From NCBI GenBank assembly GCA_003645845.1, contig QNCV01000031.1, positions 1 to 14,552 of the forward strand: DNA of 14,552 bases, in the 5' to 3' direction. A program made the translations under genes and the position numbers. This document shows, piece after piece, positions 1-7,040 of the stretch (positions within the stretch are counted from its first letter, which is position 1; every line of letters begins with the position of its first letter). Source of the stretch: Fidelibacterota bacterium. GTDB lineage: Bacteria > Fidelibacterota > UBA2242. The notes below the pieces were generated by a model. It ran no database searches and was not told where the DNA came from. It saw only the letters and a program-made list of their open reading frames with translations.

Positions 1-1064
1 GGAATGGTTTCGCTGATGTAGCTGACATTCAGCGGGCGGCGGATGTTCTGCAGCGCAAAGAGAGCGACGAAAATAATTATGGCGATAATCATAAGCCCGG
101 TATGATAAAAGATGCCGGTAAGCGCCGTAAGCGTTATCCCGATCAGGAAACTCCGGTTGATTGCCTCTGCGGCACTGCTGAATCGTTTCCGAAAGCGGTC
201 CGCGTTGCGGCTGGCAGAGGAACTCAAAAGGTAAATCAGAAAGTAGATCAGCGCCACAACGATGGATGTTCTTTGGGCATTATCCAGATTTAACAGAATC
301 GGAAGTGCAACGGCAAAACTGGCGAGAACCGGCTGCAGGTAGTCCTTAATTGATTTGAACAGGCCGTCATAAACCGAAGAATTCAATACTCCCCGGCGAA
401 AGCGGGAATCCGTGAATATCCGGAAAAATGCCCGCCACTGAAAACTTTTTTTCGAGCCGGTTTTGCCGGCTGTCAGACCGTTTAATTCCCGGGGATAAGA
501 GATCATCAGTCCTAGTTCGATGATGTAGGGAATAATGGATACCAGGAAAATGATCCGGTAGTTATTCCCAATGAATACCAACAGACCGGCGATCAGAGCC
601 GACAGGGCTGAGCCCCGTTGTGACCAACCGCGGGTGTGACCGTAGTAGGCGGTCTTTTGACGGATAATGCCTTTCAGCTTGAGGTAATCGAGAATCATGG
701 CCTTGTGGGTTCCCGTGCGAAAGGCCTCGCCGATGCTGAAAAGCATCATGGCGATTGCAAAGAGTCCAAAACTACTAAACAGGTAGAAAACCAGAAAAGA
801 GGCGATATAGGCCAGGAAAGAGCAGATCATGGCGGTCTTGCGTCCCCACCAGTCGGCGATGATTCCGGTGGGAATTTCCAGGATCGTGGTGGAAATCTCC
901 CTGATGGAGAAAAGTGCGCCGATCTGTAAATAACTGAATCCCAGGGAACGGAAGAAAAGCAAAATGAAGGGATCAAAAAAGCGCAGGTTTTTCAGAAAAC
1001 CGTAGGCGGAAAATTTATAATATTGAAGATCTTTGAGAATTAAGCCGGGTTCTTGCGTTTTCAT
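1..1064 (-). CDS. MFS transporter, 3' end cut by the window edge
   Basis: This reading frame is open from an ATG at 1064 (minus strand) to the window edge, giving 354 residues without a stop. It is a polytopic membrane protein with a run of hydrophobic segments. Residues 67-77 (GIIADWWGRKT) match motif A of the major facilitator superfamily (G-x-x-x-D-R-x-G-R-K), the loop between TM2 and TM3, preceded by the typical 'EIPTG'. This makes it an MFS permease, probably an inner-membrane drug or metabolite exporter; the substrate cannot be read from the sequence. Its ATG overlaps the stop of the upstream small gene as TAATG, so the two are probably translationally coupled in one transcript. A 12-TM member is usually about 400 residues, so roughly the last 50 are missing. 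The family is clear, the substrate unknown. Confidence 0.85.
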   Translation of the reverse strand, partial: MKTQEPGLILKDLQYYKFSAYGFLKNLRFFDPFILLFFRSLGFSYLQIGALFSIREISTTILEIPTGIIADWWGRKTAMICSFLAYIASFLVFYLFSSFGLFAIAMMLFSIGEAFRTGTHKAMILDYLKLKGIIRQKTAYYGHTRGWSQRGSALSALIAGLLVFIGNNYRIIFLVSIIPYIIELGLMISYPRELNGLTAGKTGSKKSFQWRAFFRIFTDSRFRRGVLNSSVYDGLFKSIKDYLQPVLASFAVALPILLNLDNAQRTSIVVALIYFLIYLLSSSASRNADRFRKRFSSAAEAINRSFLIGITLTALTGIFYHTGLMIIAIIIFVALFALQNIRRPLNVSYISETI

Positions 1065-1390
1065 TATTTTTTATGGATTGGATATCCTGCCCGTTGAAAT
1101 GCAGTCTGAACTATTTTTGCCGACGGACCGTCGCCGCGAGCGACCACAACGGCAACTTTATTGTCGGTTGCCTTGACAATTTCCGCCACATCCTGATGAG
1201 TGAATCCGGGGCAGAGCAGGATGGAGTCGATCTGTTCTTTTTCAACAAGTTCTTCACAAACTTCAAGAGCTTCCGCCTGACTTTTCACTATGACAGTCAG
1301 CAGTTTGTACAAACCGGTTTCGATTCGGCAGCGATGGATGCTTTTGTCGGCATCGGGGGCGTGGGCAATAAAAAGTGCGTTAAAAGACAT
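1064..1390 (-). CDS. DUF6506-like small protein
   Basis: This 108-residue soluble protein has no signal peptide or membrane segment. Its pattern is of alternating beta strands and helices: N-terminal strand 'FNALFIAHAPDAD', a central 'SILLCPGFTHQDVAEIVKA', then 'KVAVVVARGDGPSA'. It resembles the DUF6506 family (about 100 residues, strand-start with 'APxAD' and a 'LCxGF.H..V..I' motif), a family of unknown function; this match is from memory. The ATG at 1390 is preceded by GGGAGA at good spacing, which supports the start. Its stop overlaps the start of the MFS gene, which suggests a two-gene operon in which the small protein may act with the transporter, but no function can be assigned. A plus-strand frame over the same bases (1073-1411) is taken as a shadow because this frame has the ribosome binding site and the coupling. 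Confidence 0.75.
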   Translation of the reverse strand: MSFNALFIAHAPDADKSIHRCRIETGLYKLLTVIVKSQAEALEVCEELVEKEQIDSILLCPGFTHQDVAEIVKATDNKVAVVVARGDGPSAKIVQTAFQRAGYPIHKK

Positions 1391-1433
1391 GATTTTCTCC
1401 CAATATTTTGAATTACATTCGAATATGCGCTAA

Positions 1434-1462
1434 ATTGTAAATGATATTGTCGATGAATGCAA
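1434..1462 (-). promoter_or_regulatory. Possible promoter of the DUF6506/MFS pair
   Basis: On the minus strand there is a -10-like TACAAT (1439-1434) 17 bp after a weak -35-like TTGCAT (1462-1457). It would give a leader of about 35 nt before the ATG at 1390. The -10 is good and the -35 matches only at TTG. No comparably good plus-strand promoter for the divergent gene at 1564 was seen in the 173-bp gap 1391-1563. Confidence 0.4.
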
Positions 1463-1563
1463 GGCATTTTCGGATTCATAAAGATGAATTCAGGGGATGA
1501 TGTAAATTTGCATCGGTATTTAAATGAAAACCCGTAAATTAAATCAGTTTATAAGGAAAAGTT

Positions 1564-2799
1564 ATGAACAAGATTTTGGAATCTTCAAAACGGATTGAAG
1601 CAATTGATACGTTTCGCGGCATCACTATCTTTCTGATGGTTTTTGTCATTGCGGTGGCCGGGTATCACCCGTTGCCTCAAACAATGTCCTGGTTCGGAAG
1701 TCTGCCGGTATCCACCTGGCATCATGCCGAAGCAGCCTGGGAACGATTAGAAGCCGCAAAAGCCGCTGAAGGGCTGACGCCGGAGCAAATCGAAGAATTG
1801 CCGGAACATTCATTAAAAAATGTCGGATTGACGCTGACCGATCTGGTGGCGCCCTTTTTTGTCTTCATTGTCGGTTTGTGTATTCCACTCAGCCGTCGAC
1901 GCCGGGGACAGGAGTGGTGGCGCCGGGTAATCAGCCGGACGGTCAAATTACTGGCGGCCGGTGTGCTGTATATCAGTCTGATTTTCGGACTTTCCTGGTG
2001 GTGGGGAATTCTGCAGGCGATTGCCATTTCCTACCTGATGGGTTCGGTGATGTTATTACTGCCCAAATGGGGACGCTGGACGGCGGTTTTCGGCGTATTG
2101 CTTTTCCATATGCTCATGTCGGAAATTGCGCCCTGGTGGCTGCATTTTGGTGAAACAGCAGCTCCCTTTTTCAAAATCAGTATGCTGAGTGGTTCTCTGG
2201 CGAAACCGCTCCGTCTGCACTGTCTGCCCTGGGTATCAATTTCCTACGGCGCCATGACCATGATCGGCGTACTGCTGGGGGAAGCCGTCGCCACAAAAGA
2301 AACCTCTCAAATCTTTCGTCGGGGGTTTCTGCTGGCAGTCGTTTTTATGATTCCCGGCTACCTGATCCACAAAATCGGATTAATGACCGGTCATACGCTT
2401 TTCTGTTTTAATAAAGCCGATGTTACGGCATCTTATGCCATGTTCAGCGCCGGATTTGCGAGTCTGGTATTCATCGGGATTTACTATATTGTGGATATTC
2501 GCGAATATCGCCGCTGGACAACTCCCTTCAAAGTTCTTGGCGTCAACGCTCTGCTGGCGTACTTCATGCAGGTCATCATGCGGCTGGCATTTCGGGCGCT
2601 GGGGCTTGAAGCATTTTTCTCCGGTCGGCCGAACAGCACTCTGATGCAGTGGGCAAACCTGTTTGACAGCCCGCTCTGGCATTCGTTTCTGCTGGATAAA
2701 AGTGGATACAATGGACTGCTATGGGGGCTGATCTGGACGACCTGTTTATGGATGATTATTTACTATTGCAACAAGAGAAACATTTACTGGAAACTCTGA
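1564..2799 (+). CDS. DUF5009/NagX-like membrane acyltransferase family protein
   Basis: This 411-residue polytopic inner-membrane protein opens with 'RIEAIDTFRGITIFLMVFV' (residues 10-28), the hallmark first segment of the DUF5009/COG4299 family that includes human HGSNAT (heparan-alpha-glucosaminide N-acetyltransferase) and bacterial NagX-like proteins. Residues 88-107 (GLTLTDLVAPFFVFIVGLCI) match the second conserved segment, 'GLTxxDLVFPxFxFIxG'. Family members are thought to move an acetyl group across the membrane onto a sugar; the substrate here is unknown. The HGSNAT family uses a histidine just before this second segment; His54 or His82 are candidates here. Between them lies a charged, alanine/glutamate-rich stretch (about residues 55-82) longer than in typical members. 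The start is supported by AAGGAAA upstream. The gene is monocistronic, divergent from the DUF6506 gene and closed by a terminator. Confidence 0.8.
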   Translation: MNKILESSKRIEAIDTFRGITIFLMVFVIAVAGYHPLPQTMSWFGSLPVSTWHHAEAAWERLEAAKAAEGLTPEQIEELPEHSLKNVGLTLTDLVAPFFVFIVGLCIPLSRRRRGQEWWRRVISRTVKLLAAGVLYISLIFGLSWWWGILQAIAISYLMGSVMLLLPKWGRWTAVFGVLLFHMLMSEIAPWWLHFGETAAPFFKISMLSGSLAKPLRLHCLPWVSISYGAMTMIGVLLGEAVATKETSQIFRRGFLLAVVFMIPGYLIHKIGLMTGHTLFCFNKADVTASYAMFSAGFASLVFIGIYYIVDIREYRRWTTPFKVLGVNALLAYFMQVIMRLAFRALGLEAFFSGRPNSTLMQWANLFDSPLWHSFLLDKSGYNGLLWGLIWTTCLWMIIYYCNKRNIYWKL

Positions 2800-2853
2800 T
2801 AAATTCGTAAAGCCGGATTCATTTAAATTCTTTATTTAAGTGAAATTATAAAT

Positions 2854-2894
2854 AAAAAAGCATCCGAAGCAGGGAGCTTCGAACGCTTTTTTTT
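2854..2894 (+). terminator. Rho-independent terminator after the DUF5009 gene
   Basis: An imperfect stem with core CGAAGC / GCTTCG around a short loop (AGGGA) is extended by outer pairs and the flanking A-run/T-run, and is followed by TTTTTTTT. It lies about 55 bp after the stop at 2799 and separates that gene from the arginine operon promoter. The remaining bases of the gap (2800-2853 and 2895-2950) are AT-rich with nothing else recognised. Confidence 0.8.
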
Positions 2895-2950
2895 GTGAGG
2901 ATGGTACATTTGTTTGATGTCAATATTTTACTTCGGGTTACAAAAAAAGC

Positions 2951-2980
2951 TTGACCGATTTAAAACAAAATGTGTATATT
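2951..2980 (+). promoter_or_regulatory. Promoter of the arg operon
   Basis: TTGACC (2951-2956) lies 18 bp before TATATT (2975-2980), a good sigma70-type pair. The -10 element falls inside the first ARG-box-like palindrome, so a bound repressor would block RNA polymerase. Transcription would start near 2987, leaving a leader of about 25 nt before argR. No other promoter was seen in the gaps of the downstream operon. Confidence 0.65.
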
Positions 2981-3009
2981 CATACAGTATTAACGTATAT
3001 TTATACACA
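2971..3009 (+). promoter_or_regulatory. Tandem ARG-box-like operators (ArgR binding site)
   Basis: Two 18-bp boxes are separated by 3 bp. Box 1 (2971-2988) has the core TGTAT-ATTC-ATACA, a perfect 5+5 palindrome. Box 2 (2992-3009) has the core CGTAT-ATTT-ATACA. The centre-to-centre distance is 21 bp, the arrangement known for paired ARG boxes bound by an ArgR hexamer. The cores resemble the E. coli consensus TGAAT-WWWW-ATTCA with A to T and T to A changes at matching positions of the two arms. Box 1 covers the -10 element, and box 2 lies between the expected transcription start and the argR ATG. The gene directly downstream encodes ArgR, so negative autoregulation by arginine is the natural reading; binding itself is inferred. 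Confidence 0.75.
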
Positions 3010-3011
3010 TT

Positions 3012-3485
3012 ATGAGTGAGAAAGGCGATAGACAAAAGGTAATTCAAGAAATTCTGGAAAGTTCCAAAATTTCCAGTCAGGGAGAGCTCCTCTCTATTCT
3101 TGAGAGCCGGGGATTTGCCACTACCCAGGCCACATTATCCAGAGACTTATCTGCGTTGAAAATCATCAAAATCCCCGATGATGAAAAGGGGTATATTTAT
3201 AAAATACCCCGTGAGTTTCAACCCTCTTACAACAATCTGGAAGGCAGCTCCCCGTTGCACACCTGTCGGTCTGTCGCCTTTTCCCACAATCTGGCTGTCT
3301 TGAAATGCCTGCCTTCCTTTGCGCCCAGTGTGGCTATGATACTGGACCGGGTAGGTATGCGGGAAATTGTCGGTACAATTGCCGGAGACGATACGATATT
3401 GATTATCCTGGCTGAGAACATTTCCCATGAGCGGTTCAAAGAGCTATTGTTAGAACGTCTTCCGGAGCTGCGCGGCCGAATTTAG
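3012..3485 (+). CDS. argR: Arginine repressor ArgR
   Basis: This 157-residue protein has the usual ArgR length and layout. An N-terminal winged helix-turn-helix (about residues 5-65) carries 'TTQATLSRDL' with the Ser-Arg pair (43-44) of the recognition helix. A C-terminal oligomerisation and arginine-binding domain (about 85-157) carries 'GTIAGDDTILII' (121-132), whose Asp pair contacts arginine in the family. In the cell it forms a hexamer that binds ARG boxes when arginine is plentiful. It is the first gene of the operon it very likely controls, with its paired operator directly upstream. The ATG at 3012 is chosen because it gives the standard N-terminus ('RQKVIQEIL'), but no Shine-Dalgarno sequence is visible: the position is occupied by ARG box 2. 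The next gene, argG, follows after 48 bp. Confidence 0.95.
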   Translation: MSEKGDRQKVIQEILESSKISSQGELLSILESRGFATTQATLSRDLSALKIIKIPDDEKGYIYKIPREFQPSYNNLEGSSPLHTCRSVAFSHNLAVLKCLPSFAPSVAMILDRVGMREIVGTIAGDDTILIILAENISHERFKELLLERLPELRGRI

Positions 3486-3492
3486 GTCCGGG

Positions 3493-3529
3493 CTCCTTCA
3501 AATCATTTCAACCAACATATCTGAAGGAG
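3493..3529 (+). promoter_or_regulatory. Inverted repeat that can cover the argG ribosome binding site
   Basis: CTCCTTCA (3493-3500) is perfectly complementary to TGAAGGAG (3522-3529), separated by 21 nt. The right arm contains the argG Shine-Dalgarno sequence, five nucleotides before its ATG at 3534. In RNA the stem would hide the ribosome binding site. The left arm starts eight nucleotides after the argR stop, so a ribosome ending argR would cover it and free the site. This could couple argG translation to argR translation; the repeat is seen, the role is inferred, and part of the match follows simply from the left arm being pyrimidine-rich. Confidence 0.45.
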
Positions 3530-3533
3530 AAAC

Positions 3534-4826
3534 ATGAAAAAGGGTAAGGTTATACTTGCATACAGTGGCGGTCTGGATACTTCTGTAATATTAAAGTGGC
3601 TGATCAATAAAGGGTACGATGTGATCTGTTATGTCGCCGATGTGGGTCAGCAGGAAGATTTTGAGATTATTCGTCAGAAAGCATTGAAAACCGGGGCGTC
3701 GAAAGTCTATATCGAAGATTTGAAAGAGGAATTTGTAAAGGATTATATTTTTCCGGCATTGCGCGGGAATGCGATCTATGAAGGGCGTTATCTGCTGGGA
3801 ACTGCGATAGCCCGGCCGCTGATCGCAAAGCGGCACATCGAGATTGCAAACCTGGAAGGAACCAATAAGGTTTCCCATGGCTCCACCGGGAAGGGGAACG
3901 ATCAGGTGCGTTTCGAATTTGCTTTCTATGCGTTGAATCCGAAAGTGGAGATCATTTCACCCTGGAAAGATCCTGAATTTCTGGCGGAGTTCAAAGGACG
4001 GAGCGATATGATTGCTTATGCCCAAAAGTATGACATTCCGATTAAGGCCTCAATTGAAAAGTCGTACAGTGAAGATGATAATTTGATGCATATCAGCCAC
4101 GAGGCCGGCATTCTGGAGGATCCCGGATTCCGGCCTTATGAAGACATTTTTAGCAAGACGGTTCACCCGAAACACGCGCCGGACGAAGAGACAATTCTGG
4201 AGATTGAATTCAAGGACGGCTTTCCGATCCGGGTTGCCAATCAGACCGAAGGTGTGGAAAAAACCGATTCACTGGAACTGTTCATGTACCTTAATGAGAT
4301 CGGTAGTAAAAACGGCGTCGGCCGGGTGGATATGGTGGAGAATCGCTTTGTAGGAATTAAGTCCAGAGGAATCTATGAATCCCCCGGAGCGACAATTCTC
4401 TGGGCGGCGCACCGGGATCTGGAAGGCATTGCCATGGATAAAGAGGTCATGCATATCCGGGACATGCTGACGCCGAAGTTTTCGGAACTGATTTACAACG
4501 GTTTCTGGTTTTCGCCGGAGATGGATTTCCTTATGTATGCTTTTGAAAAAAGTCAGGAGAAGATCGACGGGACGGTTTATTTGTCAATTTACAAAGGCAA
4601 TGTCAATGTCATTGGCCGGAAGTCCCCGATATCACTCTATGATCAGGAACTTGCCAGTATGGATGTGGAAGGCAATTACAATGCAGTCGATTGTAAAGGA
4701 TTCATCAAGATCAATGCGATCCGGCTGAAAGCCCATAACATTGTATTGAAGAGTAAAATGCCTTATAAATGGCGAAAAAAGGAGAAGAGTCATGAAACTG
4801 TGGCAGAAAACCAGACATCTGGATAA
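3534..4826 (+). CDS. argG: Argininosuccinate synthase
   Basis: ArgG joins citrulline and aspartate with ATP to form argininosuccinate in the cytosol. The N-terminal ATP pyrophosphatase loop 'AYSGGLDTSVILKWL' is at residues 9-23, and 'GSTGKGNDQVRFEF' (116-129) is the signature of the nucleotide/citrulline site. Later family blocks include 'NLMHISHEAGILEDP', 'SLELFMYLNEIGSKNGVGR' and 'KSRGIYESPGATIL'. The whole chain reads closer to the eukaryotic-type enzyme (for example 'GQxEDFE', 'ALYExRYLLGTxxARPxIA') than to the E. coli type. At 430 residues it is slightly long: a basic tail of about 19 residues follows the conserved end because the frame runs 35 bp into argH. The start has a strong AAGGAG. 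It is the second gene of the operon. Confidence 0.95.
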   Translation: MKKGKVILAYSGGLDTSVILKWLINKGYDVICYVADVGQQEDFEIIRQKALKTGASKVYIEDLKEEFVKDYIFPALRGNAIYEGRYLLGTAIARPLIAKRHIEIANLEGTNKVSHGSTGKGNDQVRFEFAFYALNPKVEIISPWKDPEFLAEFKGRSDMIAYAQKYDIPIKASIEKSYSEDDNLMHISHEAGILEDPGFRPYEDIFSKTVHPKHAPDEETILEIEFKDGFPIRVANQTEGVEKTDSLELFMYLNEIGSKNGVGRVDMVENRFVGIKSRGIYESPGATILWAAHRDLEGIAMDKEVMHIRDMLTPKFSELIYNGFWFSPEMDFLMYAFEKSQEKIDGTVYLSIYKGNVNVIGRKSPISLYDQELASMDVEGNYNAVDCKGFIKINAIRLKAHNIVLKSKMPYKWRKKEKSHETVAENQTSG

Positions 4827-5994
4827 GGAAGTTGAACGCTTTACCGTTGGCCGGGACTATGTCCTTGATCAGGAATTAATTTACTACGATTGTATTGCGT
4901 CAAAGGCCCATGTCCGGATGCTGGGGAAAATCGGCATTTTGGATAAAAAAGAGGTTAACAGCCTTTTGCGGGGGCTTGATAAAATTATTGAATTGAACAA
5001 GAAGGGTAAGTTTGAAATTCGTCTGGAAGATGAAGACTGCCATACCGCCATTGAGAATTTTCTGATCGATGAGGTTGGTGACGCAGGTAAGAAAATCCAC
5101 ACCGGGCGCAGCCGGAATGACCAGGTGCTGACGGCAATTCGTCTATATTGCAAGGCAAAACTAAATGATTGTCTGGAATCGATTCGGAACACCCTGGCGC
5201 ATATTCGTGTTTTTATCGATCAGTTCGGAGAAATACCGATGCCGGGTTATACCCATACCCGCAAGGCGATGCCCTCCAGTGTCGGTCTCTGGGCTGGTGC
5301 TTTCAGAGATTCTCTGACTGACGACCTTGATCTGGTTCAGGCGGTGCTGAAATTGATTGATCAGAATCCCCTTGGCACCGGAGCCGGTTACGGGATACCA
5401 TTACCTCTCGATCGGGAGATGACAACTGCCGAACTGGGTTTTGCGAAGACGCAGAAAAATTCCATCTACGCTCAGAACAGCCGCGGGAAATTTGAATCCT
5501 TCATTCTGTCGGTTCTGGGACAGATCATGCTGGATATTAACAAACTGGCGACAGACCTCGTTTTATTTACCCTGCCCTCGATGGCCTATTTTATTCTGCC
5601 GGAAGAATTTTTAACCGGTTCATCCATCATGCCCCAGAAGAAGAATCCCGATGTTCTGGAACTGCTGCGGGGGAAATACCATGAGGTTTTTGCCTATGAA
5701 ATCCAGCTGAAAAATACAACGGTCAACCTGATTTCCGGATATCATCGTGATATTCAGTTGACCAAAGAGGCGGTCATCCGGGGGTTTAATACGGTCCTGG
5801 GTTCAATTTATATGACCGGCCTGATTTTTCAGAATCTGAAGGTTATAGAAGAAAATTGTGAAGTGGCCATGACCGACGAACTTTTTGCTGCCGAAAAAGC
5901 ATATCGGCTTGTCCTGCAAGGGGTTCCGTTCCGGGACGCTTACCGTGAAATCGGAAAACAGTATGAATCATCGAAAGTGCTTTACTATGAATAA
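4792..5994 (+). CDS. argH: Argininosuccinate lyase, short Bacteroidetes-type form
   Basis: ArgH splits argininosuccinate into arginine and fumarate. It belongs to the fumarase/aspartase superfamily and works as a tetramer. Conserved blocks are present in order: 'HTGRSRNDQV' (103-112), 'GYTHTRKAMPSSVGLW' (152-167) with the catalytic-region His155, and the signature loop 'GSSIMPQKKNPD' (276-287) with the catalytic serine. The N-terminus 'KLWQK...VERFTVGRD' and 'AMPSSxGLW' mark the divergent Bacteroidetes type rather than the E. coli type. At 400 residues it is about 45 shorter than usual: it ends soon after 'LQGVPFRDAYREIG', where relatives continue with a further helical segment. The start at 4792 follows GGAG and overlaps argG by 35 bp; the end overlaps the argC start by 8 bp (ATGAATAA). 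Confidence 0.93.
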   Translation: MKLWQKTRHLDKEVERFTVGRDYVLDQELIYYDCIASKAHVRMLGKIGILDKKEVNSLLRGLDKIIELNKKGKFEIRLEDEDCHTAIENFLIDEVGDAGKKIHTGRSRNDQVLTAIRLYCKAKLNDCLESIRNTLAHIRVFIDQFGEIPMPGYTHTRKAMPSSVGLWAGAFRDSLTDDLDLVQAVLKLIDQNPLGTGAGYGIPLPLDREMTTAELGFAKTQKNSIYAQNSRGKFESFILSVLGQIMLDINKLATDLVLFTLPSMAYFILPEEFLTGSSIMPQKKNPDVLELLRGKYHEVFAYEIQLKNTTVNLISGYHRDIQLTKEAVIRGFNTVLGSIYMTGLIFQNLKVIEENCEVAMTDELFAAEKAYRLVLQGVPFRDAYREIGKQYESSKVLYYE

Positions 5995-7009
5995 AATCAG
6001 AGTGTCGGTTGTCGGTGCGTCCGGCTATACCGGATTTGAACTGGTAAAAATATTCCTGAAACATCCCATGGTGGAAATCACAAATCTGGCGGTACGTTCC
6101 AACGTCGGAACACCCTTTTCCGAAATCTATCCCTCGCTGAAGGGTCGGTGCGATCTTACCTGCGTTGCGATTGATGTTGACAGGATTTCCGCTACAAGCG
6201 ATGTAATTTTATTTTGTCTGCCCCACAAAACCGGCATGAAGCTGATCCCCCAATTTATCGGGAAAGGAAAGAAAATCATCGACCTTAGCGCCGATTACCG
6301 GTTCGATGATCCGCTGATGTACAAGAGCGCTTACGGCATCGATCATGCCGATGCGGAGAATCTGTCCGCTTTTGTTTACGGCTTGCCGGAAATTAACCGA
6401 AAGTTGATCCGGAAAGCATCCAATATTGCCAGTCCCGGCTGTTTTCCCACCGGGATTGTTCTGGCGCTGATGCCGGCGCTGCAGGCCGGGTTGATCCGGA
6501 CGGATTCAATTGTGGTGGACAGTAAGACCGGCATATCGGGAGGCGGGAAAGTGCCAAAACCGGCTTTCCATTTTCCGGAATGTAATGAGAATCTTACGGC
6601 TTATAAAGTTGCGACTCACCAGCACGAACCGGAAATTGAGCAGGAATTAAGCAAGATGGCAAAACAGAGCGTGGATATTCTGTTTGTACCCCATCTGGTG
6701 CCGCTGAACAGGGGTATTTATAATACGATTTATACGGAACTTAAAATGTCGGTTTCACCGGAAAAAATCCGGGAATTTTACCGGAAGTATTACCGCAGCG
6801 AGCCTTTTGTCCGGGTCATTGATAATGATCGGATACCGCAGATCAAGCACGTTGTCTATACGAATTTCTGTGATATCGGAATGGTTCTCAGGGGAAACCG
6901 GTTGATTTTGATGAGCGCCATTGACAATCTGATTAAAGGAGCTTCGGGTCAGGCGGTTCAGAATATGAATGTCATGATGGGGTTTACAGAAACCATGGGA
7001 CTTGATTGA
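5987..7009 (+). CDS. argC: N-acetyl-gamma-glutamyl-phosphate reductase
   Basis: ArgC reduces N-acetylglutamyl phosphate with NADPH to the semialdehyde, the third step of ornithine synthesis. From the ATG at 5987 the protein has 340 residues, the normal size. The NADP-binding 'VVGASGYTG' is at residues 8-16, the catalytic cysteine is Cys152 in 'ASPGCFPTG', and 'KTGISGGGK' and 'THQHEPEIEQ' are further family blocks. The frame is open further upstream to a TTG inside argH, but the ATG at 5987 puts the Rossmann strand at the very N-terminus as in relatives and overlaps the argH stop by 8 bp, the pattern of translational coupling. A 31-bp gap separates it from argJ. Confidence 0.95.
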   Translation: MNKIRVSVVGASGYTGFELVKIFLKHPMVEITNLAVRSNVGTPFSEIYPSLKGRCDLTCVAIDVDRISATSDVILFCLPHKTGMKLIPQFIGKGKKIIDLSADYRFDDPLMYKSAYGIDHADAENLSAFVYGLPEINRKLIRKASNIASPGCFPTGIVLALMPALQAGLIRTDSIVVDSKTGISGGGKVPKPAFHFPECNENLTAYKVATHQHEPEIEQELSKMAKQSVDILFVPHLVPLNRGIYNTIYTELKMSVSPEKIREFYRKYYRSEPFVRVIDNDRIPQIKHVVYTNFCDIGMVLRGNRLILMSAIDNLIKGASGQAVQNMNVMMGFTETMGLD

Positions 7010-7040
7010 TGAAGCGATGGAATAATGGAGAGAAAGGGTA

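Noticed and set aside
636..929. Plus-strand frames within 1-1060
   Set aside because: The minus strand is open throughout and encodes an MFS protein with motif A, so the plus frames are shadows.
1073..1411. 112-codon plus-strand frame opposite the DUF6506-like gene
   Set aside because: The minus-strand frame has a ribosome binding site, family-like motifs and TAATG coupling to the next gene; the plus frame has none.
1391..1563. ARG-box or other operator in the divergent gap
   Set aside because: AT-rich palindromic scraps are present but none has the paired 18-bp arrangement seen before argR.
5885..5986. Longer argC from a TTG inside argH
   Set aside because: The extra residues precede the Rossmann strand that normally opens ArgC, and the ATG at 5987 gives the usual coupled overlap.
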